Assembly: GCF_000315915.1 (NCBI RefSeq)
Contig: NC_020187.1
Location: 124,001-188,000, forward strand
DNA: 64,000 nt
From: Henningerozyma blattae CBS 6284
Taxonomy: Eukaryota; Ascomycota; Saccharomycetes; Saccharomycetales; Saccharomycetaceae
Direction of reading: 5' to 3'
In this document: positions 51,611 to 61,526 of the stretch, one piece after another
Numbering within the stretch: the stretch's first letter is position 1
Layout of the letters: every line of letters begins with the position of its first letter
The notes under the pieces: model-generated
Seen by the model: only the letters and a program-made list of their open reading frames with translations
Database searches by the model: none
Told to the model about the DNA's origin: nothing
Translations under genes and position numbers: made by a program

Positions 51611-52954
51611 CTACAGCAACCCACTCCGCTTCAAATTCTGCTGCACAACCATATCCGTCACAGCCCCCAGCACAAACCGCATCGTCTCCCGGTCCGTGGC
51701 ACACGTGCGCCGCACATACACTGCACGTGTCCCCCTGGCCAACGACACAAACTTGCTCTCCAGAAACGCAAGGCCTGCCTCCACGTCGCCCACACGACCT
51801 GTGTATTCCGGGAAATGGGCTCGTAGTGGACTTCTGGCTATCTTCTGTGCAAACAGGTCCGTCTTGTTCAGAAACAAGATAAACGGTGTGTCCCGGAACC
51901 ATTTCGAATTCACCAGCGTCTCAAAAAGCATCACACTCTCACGCATCCGGTTGACACGGGCATCTTCAAACAAGGCCTGGTCGTATTCGCTTGCTGCTGC
52001 CACAAAACATACTGCCGTGATGTCTTGGAAACAGTGGATCCATTTGCGTCTTTCTGACCTCTGACCACCGGCATCCAAGACACGCAATTTGGCTCCACCT
52101 ACATGGAACTCAGTCTCGGTGATGCCGGTGGTCTTGACACGGCCTTGTAGGATATCCTGGTCTGTACATGCGTAATCTGGCTGGGCAAAATCCAGCGCAT
52201 GGGCAAAATAGTAGGCAGCACTGCCCTCTAGTTGGAACTCGTTGGCACGAGCATAGCATTGAGCTATGCCAGTGTCTTGTCCCCATAGTAATTGAATTGC
52301 CGAGGCGACTTCCGCGGGTGCAGGCTGGGCGGAAGAGGCCGTGGAGGTGTTACGCAAAAACATGGCTTCTGGATCAGCAGCTTCGGCCAGTTGCGATAGT
52401 TCAGGAATGGCCGAGGAGGCGTTGTCTTGTTCCCCAGTCTCGTTGGAATCCTCCAGGGCTCTTGCTCGACCAGTGCTGGCGGCTCTTCTTGTGCGTTCAC
52501 TACGCTCACTATACCTCACTACGTATTCGCTGAGAAATTCCCGGCCTCCTGCTGCAGCTGCATCGATGTGTGCCAACGGTTGACACCTCATCACCAGCTG
52601 TTTGGCATGGCACAATTCGGAGTTCCCCGGATCGTCGCATTCTAACGAGATCCCCAGCTTTCTTGCTTGCACTATCAACACTCTCATGGATTGTACGGTG
52701 TCTGCCCACAACACTTGGGCATACTGTCTTCTCTCTTGATGCGAAAACCCGCCATGATGCAATAACCTCAATTGCTTCAATACCGTCGATTTACCACTCT
52801 CACCGGCACCCAGCAACAACAACTTGACTTCTTGTTGTGCAGCCTTCCCTCCAGCCTGTAGTTGGCCCTCGATCAAATCGTTGGCGTGCTTGCTTTGTAA
52901 AAATGGATCAAGCTCCTGTCCAGGGTCTTGCAACGTACTTGTATTACAGCCCAT
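51611..52954 (-). CDS. GPA1: Pheromone-pathway G-protein alpha subunit Gpa1
   Basis: 447 residues from the ATG at 52954 (S. cerevisiae Gpa1 is 472). MGC at the start gives N-myristoylation on G2 and palmitoylation on C3. The start at 53083 would hide this signal. GAGESGKST is at 49-57, RVKTTGITE (switch I), DAGGQRSERRKW (switch II, with the Gpa1-type Ala), NKTDLF and TCAT. The Gpa1-specific insert in the helical domain is present (about 128-240). C-terminus LKRSGLL is the receptor contact. Gpa1 holds Ste4/Ste18 until pheromone receptor activation. The coding sequence is strikingly GC-rich. No pheromone response element was seen in the 251-bp promoter. Confidence 0.95.
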   Translation of the reverse strand: MGCNTSTLQDPGQELDPFLQSKHANDLIEGQLQAGGKAAQQEVKLLLLGAGESGKSTVLKQLRLLHHGGFSHQERRQYAQVLWADTVQSMRVLIVQARKLGISLECDDPGNSELCHAKQLVMRCQPLAHIDAAAAGGREFLSEYVVRYSERSERTRRAASTGRARALEDSNETGEQDNASSAIPELSQLAEAADPEAMFLRNTSTASSAQPAPAEVASAIQLLWGQDTGIAQCYARANEFQLEGSAAYYFAHALDFAQPDYACTDQDILQGRVKTTGITETEFHVGGAKLRVLDAGGQRSERRKWIHCFQDITAVCFVAAASEYDQALFEDARVNRMRESVMLFETLVNSKWFRDTPFILFLNKTDLFAQKIARSPLRAHFPEYTGRVGDVEAGLAFLESKFVSLARGTRAVYVRRTCATDRETMRFVLGAVTDMVVQQNLKRSGLL

Positions 52955-52963
52955 TTTCAATGC

Positions 52964-53005
52964 GTGTATGTATGTCGATCGTCTTGTGTATGTATGTCGA
53001 TCGTC
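52964..53005. repeat. Two copies of a 20-bp direct repeat in the GPA1/CYT2 promoter
   Basis: GTGTATGTATGTCGATCGTC occurs at 52964-52983 and again at 52986-53005. It lies just upstream of the GPA1 ATG, in the divergent promoter shared with CYT2. It may be a regulatory duplication or replication slippage. Confidence 0.8.
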
Positions 53006-53205
53006 CTGTGGTTTTCCCGTCAGTCGCAGTCGCGTTCCGCCGTCTGGCCGAGAACCGAAAATGCAGATCAATATCAATTCCATTTTTCTTATATATGGAA
53101 TCCCACTTTTTGAGGTTTTTTAAGGAAAAAAGATAAAACACTAGACTCGAGCAAGACACGAGCAAAAGAAAAAATATTTTCCCTCTCTCTATCGATCGCC
53201 AAGCA

Positions 53206-53778
53206 ATGTCTGATGAGTCAAAATGTCCTGTAAGTCCAGAAGCCAGACAAGCATGGTTGGATGCAAACGCAAACGCAACCGCAACCGCAACCACAACCAC
53301 AACCACCCTAGACGCCCATCGTGAAATATCCTCCATCCCCCGTACTGACTCCCACTCAAACTGGATCTACCCTTCCGAAAAACAATTCTACGACGCCATG
53401 GTCCGCAAAAATTGGAACCCTTCTCCACATGACATGCAGACCGTCGTCCCCATCCACAATTCCGTCAACGAAAGAGTTTGGAATTACATTCGTAGATGGG
53501 AAGCCCCCACGAACCAATCCCTGACCCTCTCCACTTTCAAAGGAAATTCCAAAAAATTAACCCCCAGAGCTTGGATGAGATACCATCTCATGGGTCTATC
53601 AAAACCCTTTGATAGACATGATTGGACCATAGATAATCACGGTGTCCAGTACGATTATGTAATAGACTTCTACGCGGAACAAGAAGGCGTCGTGTTGGAT
53701 GTTAGACCCAAGTTGAACAGTTGGCATGGCTGGGCACTTAGATTGGCGCGTGCCATGGGCTTTGGCCGAGCCGAATAG
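53206..53778 (+). CDS. CYT2: Cytochrome c1 heme lyase
   Basis: 190 residues (224 in S. cerevisiae). A heme regulatory motif CPV is at residues 7-9. The core has NERVWNYIRRWE, LTPRAWMRYHLMG, PFDRHDWTIDNHG and YVIDFYAEQ, the signatures of holocytochrome c synthases. It attaches heme to apocytochrome c1 in the intermembrane space. A low-complexity Ala-Asn-Thr stretch (20-34) follows the start. Gene order CAB3-CYT2-MDH1 matches YKL088W-YKL087C-YKL085W, which favours CYT2 over CYC3. It diverges from GPA1. Confidence 0.93.
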   Translation: MSDESKCPVSPEARQAWLDANANATATATTTTTTLDAHREISSIPRTDSHSNWIYPSEKQFYDAMVRKNWNPSPHDMQTVVPIHNSVNERVWNYIRRWEAPTNQSLTLSTFKGNSKKLTPRAWMRYHLMGLSKPFDRHDWTIDNHGVQYDYVIDFYAEQEGVVLDVRPKLNSWHGWALRLARAMGFGRAE

Positions 53779-53941
53779 ACATCACAGCCATACCAAATAT
53801 TCTTGCAACCACGCTTATATAATGACCCTATTCATTCCTGTAAAAAAAAAAACAAATATTAAAACAAATATTTATACTTCTTCTCTCTTTTTTTATATAC
53901 ATATATATACACGAAGCAGAATCCTAGTACCCCAACCCACC

Positions 53942-54226
53942 TTAAAATCTCCCACCGGCAGAAAAGTTTTGTCCCATCTTTTGCATGTTCTCACCAACTT
54001 TCACATTCGTTTCAAAGTACTTGGCAACACAACGGTCCAAACACGCAGATTCGTTCTTGTTCAAATCACCCGCGCTATAATTACTCCTATCAATACACTT
54101 CTGATGGCAATTGTTGACCAGACGGTTGAACATATCCGTAACAAGATCCAATTCGGTCTCTGCCGCACTAATCTTTTGTTCAGAAGTTAATTGTGGTTGA
54201 GAAGCACCAAACCCTAAAAATGACAT
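53942..54226 (-). CDS. TIM10: Small TIM chaperone Tim10
   Basis: 94 residues (93 in S. cerevisiae). Twin CX3C motifs are at C40/C44 and C62/C66, spaced as in Tim10. With Tim9 it forms the hexameric chaperone that carries carrier proteins through the intermembrane space; its Cys pairs are oxidised by Mia40. In S. cerevisiae TIM10 (YHR005C-A) is adjacent to GPA1 (YHR005C). Here CYT2 lies between them, so this is an interleaved arrangement. Confidence 0.97.
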   Translation of the reverse strand: MSFLGFGASQPQLTSEQKISAAETELDLVTDMFNRLVNNCHQKCIDRSNYSAGDLNKNESACLDRCVAKYFETNVKVGENMQKMGQNFSAGGRF

Positions 54227-54490
54227 TGTTTCGTTGTATTATCTATCGCTAACTCACTCGACGTGCGATGTTGAAATACATACATGAATATATATATATA
54301 CACAATACTTCCCAATCATCTTGAAATTAAAATCCGAATTTTAAATTCTATCCGTAACAAGCGGCGGTGCCAGTAAATTCGCGACAGTAAATTCGCAAAA
54401 AAATTAAAAAAAAAATACTAAAAAAAACAAACAAACATACACTTATATAAAATACCAATACTTGTTTATGTCTCACAACACTTTCTATAA

Positions 54491-56440
54491 TTAGTCGTTA
54501 CCAATGTTCACGACATTCAAAGAGTGCGTTTCGATATCGCTCTCATCATCATCATCATCGCTCTCATCATCGTCATCTTCAGAATCGGGCTCGTCAACAA
54601 CATCACTATCATCATCTTCATTCTCATCATCACATTCCACATCTGCAGTATCATCTTCATTATCCTCTGGAATATCAATTATATTCTCATCACCTTCACT
54701 TTCTCGTAGTTTTTTAATCTCCAAAATTTTCCCACGAATAATCTCAACAATTTCATTCCATTCTCTCATACCACCCATACCAATATCACCACAAACTAGA
54801 ACTTTTTCAACAGGTCTCAATATCGTAATAAATGTATAATCCTCTTCAAGAATCCTTAGATGTTTTTTCGTCATTGGATTACAATACATAAACGTATTCA
54901 TTGCAGGTGCTGCCAATATAGGCACACTGGTTGGCCATCCAATGAAAACAGATGTCAATAGATTATTGCAAATCCCGTTCGCCATTTTAGCTAATGTGTT
55001 TGCTGATAATGGTGCAATGACAAATATATCCGCCCATTTTCTTAATTCATGATGTAATATTGGATCGGTGATTTTCTTACTATGTGACCATTCGTCTTCC
55101 TCTCTCCAAATCTTTACATGTGTTGATAATTTTAGACCTCTCAAAAAATGTTCCGCAGGTTTTGTAACAATTAATTGAATTGAGACTTTTTCTGGTGTAT
55201 AAATTTTAAATAGTTTATCAATAATCATGGGAACTTTTATTGTGGCTACAGATCCTGATGCAGCTATTAAAATATGAATTTTTCTATCATCTTCTTTGGT
55301 AAAATATTCCATAAACGGAATCTGAGATTCCGGTGGTTGAATAACTTTTCTTTTATTAGAATTCATATTTGTTCCATGCAACTGTTTTGCGGTTGTTACC
55401 GTTGTTGTGGTAGTCGCAGCAGTAGTAGATGGTATTACTACTGATGTAGTACATACTTTATTTTTATTTGTTTGTGTAGTTTCTTCTAAAGTTGATTTTT
55501 TCATATCAAAATAAACAAAATCACCAGGCATATGTACAATAGAATTTTTATCAACTTCATCTTCGTCATTATTGCCTTTATCGTTTATAGATGTATTATC
55601 CTTAAATACTGTATTCATATCCAGTTTATTATTTGATAAATCTTTACTACAACTATTCAATTCAAAATCATCACTCAAATTACTCGTCGTTGCTGTTGCT
55701 GAACTAGTAGAATTTAAAACTTTATCTATTATATGTGGATATATTTCTGGTGTCGTGCTTGATATTGATATCGAATTTAAACTTAAATTGGTATTCGGAC
55801 TTATGTTGACATTATTATTTGATGGCAAGTTAGAAAGGTCTGTAAAGCTATTATTTGGCGATGTAGCATTCGAAGAGGAATTAGTTGTATTTTTACTTGG
55901 CTTGGAAGAAATTGAATATCTATGATGTGGCTGTTTTTTCTTGGGATCATCGGAAGTAAAAGATACTACTGTACCACCATTATTTTTACATTCATAAGGT
56001 ACCCAACTTGATGGATTTGTAGAAGGATTTCCTGCTAAATTTGAAGCAGGGTTTACAATATTAATATTCATTAAATTTGTAGTAGAACTACTCTTGTTAT
56101 TAGCATTCGATGATGTGTTTAGTAAAGTTACATTTGGACTTGTACAGTTCATTTTATAGTTGTGTAAATCCGTAATGCTTGATGAGCTCATTTTATTTGT
56201 CTTCGGAGTCGTATTTGTCGTGCTTCCATTAGGTGAAGTCGGTCCTATCCCACTATTCCCACCATTATTTGATTTATTAGTACTAGTTAAAGAACTATTT
56301 CTTGATGTTAATATTGAAACTGGCTGAGGAATGATGTTGGCTGCACTTGTATTGGATTGACTTTGATGATTAAATTGAATAGTAGGTGCACTTCCTTGTC
56401 TTGGACGACTAGTTTCTTTAGATTGTTCAGAACTTATCAT
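54491..56440 (-). CDS. CAB3: PPCDC-family flavoprotein, CAB3 by position (Hal3/Vhs3/Cab3)
   Basis: 649 residues (S. cerevisiae Cab3 is 571). The first 370 residues are Ser/Asn/Thr-rich. The flavoprotein core runs about 380-590: ILIAASGSVATIKVP, DPILHHELRKWADIFVIAPLSANTLAK, PAMNTFMY and VCGDIGMGGMREW. The tail is a long acidic run (about 600-638). In S. cerevisiae phosphopantothenoylcysteine decarboxylase is a heterotrimer: Hal3/Vhs3 give the catalytic His and Cab3 the Cys. Here H463 and C550 are both present with the MNxxM motif. Gene order and strand with CYT2 and MDH1 indicate CAB3 (YKL088W); a Hal3 or Vhs3 role is not excluded. Confidence 0.85.
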   Translation of the reverse strand: MISSEQSKETSRPRQGSAPTIQFNHQSQSNTSAANIIPQPVSILTSRNSSLTSTNKSNNGGNSGIGPTSPNGSTTNTTPKTNKMSSSSITDLHNYKMNCTSPNVTLLNTSSNANNKSSSTTNLMNINIVNPASNLAGNPSTNPSSWVPYECKNNGGTVVSFTSDDPKKKQPHHRYSISSKPSKNTTNSSSNATSPNNSFTDLSNLPSNNNVNISPNTNLSLNSISISSTTPEIYPHIIDKVLNSTSSATATTSNLSDDFELNSCSKDLSNNKLDMNTVFKDNTSINDKGNNDEDEVDKNSIVHMPGDFVYFDMKKSTLEETTQTNKNKVCTTSVVIPSTTAATTTTTVTTAKQLHGTNMNSNKRKVIQPPESQIPFMEYFTKEDDRKIHILIAASGSVATIKVPMIIDKLFKIYTPEKVSIQLIVTKPAEHFLRGLKLSTHVKIWREEDEWSHSKKITDPILHHELRKWADIFVIAPLSANTLAKMANGICNNLLTSVFIGWPTSVPILAAPAMNTFMYCNPMTKKHLRILEEDYTFITILRPVEKVLVCGDIGMGGMREWNEIVEIIRGKILEIKKLRESEGDENIIDIPEDNEDDTADVECDDENEDDDSDVVDEPDSEDDDDESDDDDDESDIETHSLNVVNIGND

Positions 56441-57151
56441 AATAGATAGATATTACTAATATTTGATAATGATTTACTGTATTAAATTAGCTCCCCCCTC
56501 CCCTTTAGTGATTAGATGTTAGCAGATTTAGATCGTATAAAGAATAATAACTTCGATCGAAGAAGCAGTTTAATAAATACTATGCTTTTATAGTATTTAA
56601 ATTTTTTTTTTTTGGTGTAATAAGTCAACGTTTTAATAATATATATAAATATTAGTCTGATCGTATTTTTTTTTTTTTCCCTCTCTTTCTCTTCCTTCCT
56701 TTCTTTCTTTCTTTCTTTTCCAATCCGGAATTTTCTTTAATGTTATGCAAAAATTTCAAGTATCAGACTTTTTGAACTTCAATATTATGTGAGATCATAG
56801 AAAAATGCCATTGTAAGAACAAAAAAAAAAAGTATATTACTACTAACTTCAAAAATCTCTGTTGCCTTGTAATTGAAGGAAAGAATCTTTTTTTTTTTTT
56901 TTTAGGTAATCTGGTAATCGTGCACCGGTTTACTATAGTTATGGATCCCTCCAAACATTCCATGCTAAAAATAGTTCGAAATTTGGAGTAACACTAGAAA
57001 ACTCGTTTACTCTACAAGATATGCAACTCCAAGAATTATTTAGAGTATATATATACTGCTACTTATTTAGAATATATGAATTATATATATGCAAAGGTAT
57101 TTATGTTTGTGAAAAAAATTTTATCCGTAAGGTATTTGTAGTACAAGATAT
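56441..57151. other. Spacer upstream of CAB3 with simple repeats
   Basis: 711 bp with C/T repeats (TTTC units near 56697-56720) and long T-runs. A 66-codon open frame on the minus strand (56763-56963) is low-complexity and unsupported. Confidence 0.5.
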
Positions 57152-58633
57152 TTAAATGAAACAACCCTCTGTAGAACCATATGGCGAAGACTTGGATTTC
57201 ATTGCTTTCTTATAAACTTTTCGTTCCTCTTCAGCCTCAGGACTTGTATTAGAAGTATCTGTTACTAACCCATCCATTGGGATATTTAACTGAGACTCGA
57301 GAGACTCAGTAGCAGATGAATATTTATTATCTATAGCAGTTCCTGCAGATTTTGTTTTCCTCTCTGAATGAATATTTAAATCAGTTGTTGATTTGTTAGA
57401 CCAGCCACTTAGTCTACTAGAAAGTAATAACGACGATAGTGATTTACCAACTCTCTTAAACATACTCTCAGCTGTTGAGGACCTGGATCTCTGATATTCA
57501 GAATTATGATTCTTTTTTTTTGTTTCTCTTTTCTTCCTCTTTTCTTTTCTATTTATACAAGAATCCCTATCACAGTCTACTTTGGAATCCATATGGGAAG
57601 AAGATACATTACTACTAGGCCTTGAACTTCTTCGACCTTCTAATGCATTATTTTGCCTTTCAACTTCTTTTTTTATATCTTGTTGTATCCTTTGTGATCC
57701 TTTCCCTCTTATAGTTCGAAATTGTTCTTCGTTATCAGAAACTTCATTACATTCCACTTTTTGATAGCCGCCATCATCATCTTCGGATACATTATTATGG
57801 AAATCCTGCCTTTCATACGAATCACTTGAATAATTAGGACTAGAATAGCTAACAAGCTCAACTTCTTGACTGCTAATACTTTCTGCGCTATTGTTTCTTG
57901 ATATATTACCAAAAGTTAAAGTATTTTCAAATTGCCTACCATTATTTGGCAGTTGACTATGGAGTTTATTTTTAAATTCTTTTATTTTTTGTTTATCATT
58001 TAGTTTATCGCTAACTCCTTTTAGCTTACTTGCTCGAGATAATAATTCGCTTCCATTCGATGCTGAATTGAAAACACATGAATCATCAAAACCACTGGTA
58101 TTTGTTGTAGTTGATAATACACTTGAAGGTGTTAATGGTAATTGATTCTTGGAAGAAGAGGAAAATTGAACATCTGATTTTTCGCTTTGTTGGTTTCCAG
58201 TTGAATCAATTATTGCAGTTGTAAAATTTTCCCCCTCTTCATCCAAACCTAAAGGAGAAATACAAACAGAACCTCTTGTAGATGGTCTTGAAGACTCTTT
58301 AAATTTTCCATAATTTTCTAATTTATTGGATTCTCCCACTTTTTTTGAAACTGTATTAAGATTTTTGACTTTTAAATTTCTAGTTTCACTCTTCTTTGTA
58401 TTTTGTATTTTTTTTTTCCTCCAAGACATGAAGGAGTTTTGAATGGAATTGAGACTATCACTATTTTTAGTATTATCCACATGCTTCCCAATTACATTTT
58501 TATTTTTATGAGCCTCAGTTCTTCTTTTAATTCTTTCCTTTTGTAATTTTTTTTCTTTATGATTAGTACGACAAAAAATTAAAAAACGATGCTTGTGTGG
58601 TAGTTTCCACTCTTCTAGAGGAAATTTTGGCAT
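57152..58633 (-). CDS. Unrecognised Ser/Asn/Lys-rich protein
   Basis: 493 residues. I do not recognise the family. It starts MPKFPLEEWKLPHKHRFLIF, then has basic clusters (KEKKLQKERIKRR, ENRKEKRKKRETKKKN region), long Ser/Asn-rich stretches with many potential phosphosites (SSRPSTRGSVCISPLG), and ends SPYGSTEGCFI. There is no membrane segment, signal peptide or known domain. It resembles disordered bud-site or signalling adaptors in composition only. It sits between CAB3 and CCE1, at a change of gene-order blocks. The long open frame in AT-rich DNA makes a real gene very likely. Confidence 0.75.
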   Translation of the reverse strand: MPKFPLEEWKLPHKHRFLIFCRTNHKEKKLQKERIKRRTEAHKNKNVIGKHVDNTKNSDSLNSIQNSFMSWRKKKIQNTKKSETRNLKVKNLNTVSKKVGESNKLENYGKFKESSRPSTRGSVCISPLGLDEEGENFTTAIIDSTGNQQSEKSDVQFSSSSKNQLPLTPSSVLSTTTNTSGFDDSCVFNSASNGSELLSRASKLKGVSDKLNDKQKIKEFKNKLHSQLPNNGRQFENTLTFGNISRNNSAESISSQEVELVSYSSPNYSSDSYERQDFHNNVSEDDDGGYQKVECNEVSDNEEQFRTIRGKGSQRIQQDIKKEVERQNNALEGRRSSRPSSNVSSSHMDSKVDCDRDSCINRKEKRKKRETKKKNHNSEYQRSRSSTAESMFKRVGKSLSSLLLSSRLSGWSNKSTTDLNIHSERKTKSAGTAIDNKYSSATESLESQLNIPMDGLVTDTSNTSPEAEEERKVYKKAMKSKSSPYGSTEGCFI

Positions 58634-59130
58634 CCTACCTTTATAATATTTTTTCTTTTTCTTTTTTTTTTATTTATTTTCTTCCCCTATTAATTGATCT
58701 TTATCTTGATAATTTCTAAAGAAAAGTTCTTCTCTTGAGAAATATCTCTAGTAAGGGAAAAAAAGTTTAGCAAAAAAATTACAAATATCAATACTTTATA
58801 ACTAATAGGTTCATCTACCTAATTAATATATCTATCTATCTATCTATCTATCTATATATATATATATATTTAGAATTATACCCTAATGCTAGAACGATTT
58901 TGTGTCGTTTTATTTTTAATTTTTTCAGTATGTCACGGATTGACAAAATGTTAGATCTAGATCTATATAGTTTATCATAGTAAAAAACGCACATACAAAC
59001 ACACTATCTAATCAAAAAAAACAAAAAACAAAAAAAATACAATGAAGACACATACTCGAAAACCTCAGATATTTTGAAAATAAAATATTTCCATCTGAAA
59101 CTTTATTGACTGAATTTAGATATATAAGTT
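58634..59130. other. Divergent promoter region with TCTA/TA microsatellite
   Basis: TCTA repeats lie at about 58829-58853, followed by TA repeats to 58868. A-runs near 59015-59040. No factor site assigned. Confidence 0.6.
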
Positions 59131-60489
59131 ATGAAAAAGATTTATAATCCACGATATCCAATACGAGCCCTTGAATTGTATTGTAAGAAAGCTAATGCAA
59201 AAACATTAAGGAAGCTAGCCTTATCAATTGGTGCTAAACAGGGAAACTGTAAAACACAGTGTACAAAGCTAATATTAAGGCAGGGAGGAATTCTTGAACG
59301 ATTAAGAAATATTAAGGAAAGAAAAGGCTCTGTTTCAATCATTGCGATTGATACCGGTATTTCCAATTTTAGCTTCACCAAATTTGAATTAGAACACAAA
59401 CGACCAACATATAGTGATAGAGGCTTAATTAATATCAATTATAACCCTCAAAATGCAATAGAATATGATAGAACAGCTGAGGAATTACCTTTGCTATTGG
59501 AATGGAAAAAGTTTCATATAGCTCAAGCCTTCGGTGGTATCATGGATAAACATTTCTCACCCACACCAGAAATAATGTCTCAGTTAGCGTATAATATTAC
59601 AGAGTATATTAAAAATGAAATAAAAGGAGCCGATCTCTATATCCTTGAAAGACAACGACTTCGTACTATGTCATCTAAATCGGTTTTAGAACCTGTGATT
59701 AAATCTAATATTTTGGAACATATTATATATTCAAATTTAAAAAATAAACCATTTTCGACACAAGATCTCTGGAAGTGTAATTTAGAAATAGAAAATCATC
59801 ATGACGATGAATCACATGTAATCTCATCAGATCCTCAACGAATGGTTTCCTATTGGTGTGATTATACATATTTAGCACCATTAAAGAACGTTGTAAACTC
59901 TGTCAAATCAAGTGTAGACATGGCTTCAATAATTCCACCTAAAAATATTAAAGTTTCTAACCCTAAAGTTTCTAAAACTATTAGAATAGAGCTAGTAAAA
60001 CGTATATTACAAACCGCTATGAAAGCTAAGTCATTAGGGAAAATAGGAAATGACTCATTGAGTGAGACGGAAAGACGATGTAATCCGTTGTTAGTTCAAT
60101 TAAATGACGAGTGGTATAATAGAATCCAACCCGTTATTAAGGAGAATAAAAAATATAAATTATACGATTGCATTAAAATTGACAGACCTGCAGGAGTTAG
60201 AAAGGATGATGATCTTGCAGATTCTTTTTTACACGGATTAGCTTGGATGCAATGGCTGAAGACGTATGAAGAGGTTCAAGATATTATATACCGAGATCTT
60301 GGAAGGTATGATCAAACTATTCTAGCAGATTTCAATTCTTACGTTAAGATGAAAACAATAAATATGACCCAATATCAAAAGGGAACTCTAATTGGAGTGG
60401 ATAGTTTTGAAAACGAACCATCAATAAAAGAGCTCCAAGAAGAAGAAGATTTAATCAATAAATTGAAAAAACTTCAATTCACCTATTGA
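59131..60489 (+). CDS. CCE1: Mitochondrial Holliday-junction resolvase Cce1 (Mrs1/Cce1 family)
   Basis: 452 residues (353 in S. cerevisiae Cce1). Residues about 10-65 resemble the SAP-like N-terminal region. The RNase H fold has IAIDTGISNFSFTKF, ERQRLRTMSSKSVLEPVIKSNILE, SDPQRMVSYW and GVRKDDDLADSFLHGLAWMQW. The Asp cluster of the resolvase is present, so the protein should be nuclease-active, which favours CCE1 over its duplicate MRS1 (an intron-splicing factor). It resolves recombining mitochondrial DNA. It sits beside PRP40 (as CCE1 does) and SEC11 (as MRS1 does), reflecting the ancestral order. Extra residues are in central inserts and the C-terminus. Confidence 0.93.
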   Translation: MKKIYNPRYPIRALELYCKKANAKTLRKLALSIGAKQGNCKTQCTKLILRQGGILERLRNIKERKGSVSIIAIDTGISNFSFTKFELEHKRPTYSDRGLININYNPQNAIEYDRTAEELPLLLEWKKFHIAQAFGGIMDKHFSPTPEIMSQLAYNITEYIKNEIKGADLYILERQRLRTMSSKSVLEPVIKSNILEHIIYSNLKNKPFSTQDLWKCNLEIENHHDDESHVISSDPQRMVSYWCDYTYLAPLKNVVNSVKSSVDMASIIPPKNIKVSNPKVSKTIRIELVKRILQTAMKAKSLGKIGNDSLSETERRCNPLLVQLNDEWYNRIQPVIKENKKYKLYDCIKIDRPAGVRKDDDLADSFLHGLAWMQWLKTYEEVQDIIYRDLGRYDQTILADFNSYVKMKTINMTQYQKGTLIGVDSFENEPSIKELQEEEDLINKLKKLQFTY

Positions 60490-60853
60490 GAATTTATATT
60501 ATAGCATGTAAATAGTTTAAATATTTGTAATTTTATTAGACATACCCATAATAGAGAAATACTCCTTGTAAACAACAAGATAATATTACATAAATATCCT
60601 TTTTCAAATAAATATGAAATAATATAACTATTTGTTCATAAATCTTTGTTTATTTTTCAACGTATTGAGATTGTTCATTTTTCAACGTTAACATGCTAAT
60701 ATGATTTTTGTTGCAGTTCGGAAATTTCAGATCTTACTTTATTAAAACTATTAAAAAACTAAGAAAATTAAGAAACCAGTAAAGTAGTTTATTAATAAAA
60801 TTACTCAACAGATTCAGCACCATATATAGAATTTTTAAGTCTCATAAGGAACA
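60490..60853. other. Spacer CCE1/SEC11
   Basis: 364 bp AT-rich tandem-gene spacer. Nothing specific seen. Confidence 0.5.
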
Positions 60854-61360
60854 ATGAATCTTAGACTCGAACTAACTAAATTACTTAATCTTTGCTTTGT
60901 TCTTTCCTCCACATTTATGATGTGGAAGGGCCTTTCAATCTTTGCAAATTCACATTCGCCAATTGTTGTCGTATTATCTGGTTCAATGGAACCAGCCTTT
61001 CAAAGAGGTGATATTCTATTTTTATGGAACAGAAATGTGGAGAGCAAGGTTGGTGATATCGTTGTTTATGAAGTTGAAGGTAAGCCAATTCCAATTGTTC
61101 ACAGAGTTTTGAGAGAACACCACAGTGAGAAGACAAATAAACAGTTTCTTTTAACAAAAGGTGACAACAATGCTGGTAATGATATTCCTTTATATGCTAA
61201 CAGAAAAGTTTATTTGCAAAAGGATAAAGATATTGTTGGTACTGTTAAGGGCTATTTCCCATTATTGGGTTATGTAACAATTTGGGTTACTGAAAATAAA
61301 TATGCGAAATTTGCTTTACTTGGTTTCTTAGGTTTAAGTTCTCTATTAGGAGATGAATAA
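60854..61360 (+). CDS. SEC11: Signal peptidase catalytic subunit Sec11
   Basis: 168 residues (167 in S. cerevisiae) and very similar throughout. There is a single N-terminal membrane helix (about 10-30). Catalytic Ser44 lies in [18 protein letters not shown], His83 in IVHRVL, and conserved Asp residues in [10 protein letters not shown] (100-109). A C-terminal hydrophobic stretch ([14 protein letters not shown]) ends the protein. It cleaves signal peptides in the ER lumen as part of the signal peptidase complex, here presumably also the Psg1 precursor. Confidence 0.98.
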   Translation: MNLRLELTKLLNLCFVLSSTFMMWKGLSIFANSHSPIVVVLSGSMEPAFQRGDILFLWNRNVESKVGDIVVYEVEGKPIPIVHRVLREHHSEKTNKQFLLTKGDNNAGNDIPLYANRKVYLQKDKDIVGTVKGYFPLLGYVTIWVTENKYAKFALLGFLGLSSLLGDE

Positions 61361-61526
61361 ATTAAAACCTACTTATATATTGGCATATCTAATTAAACAA
61401 CATCGAATGAGATTATTATAAACGGAAAGAAAAATAATGCTAATTATTGCTAGTTTTTATAGACGAATTTATATGTTTTTGCATATAACGATACATATAT
61501 TGCTTTAGATATAGTACACGGGAGTA

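Noticed and set aside
51577..52827. Many open frames on the plus strand opposite GPA1
   Set aside because: They are shadows of a GC-rich coding sequence; GPA1 on the minus strand has all family motifs.
52955..53083. Upstream in-frame start for GPA1
   Set aside because: It would remove the N-terminal MGC lipidation signal.
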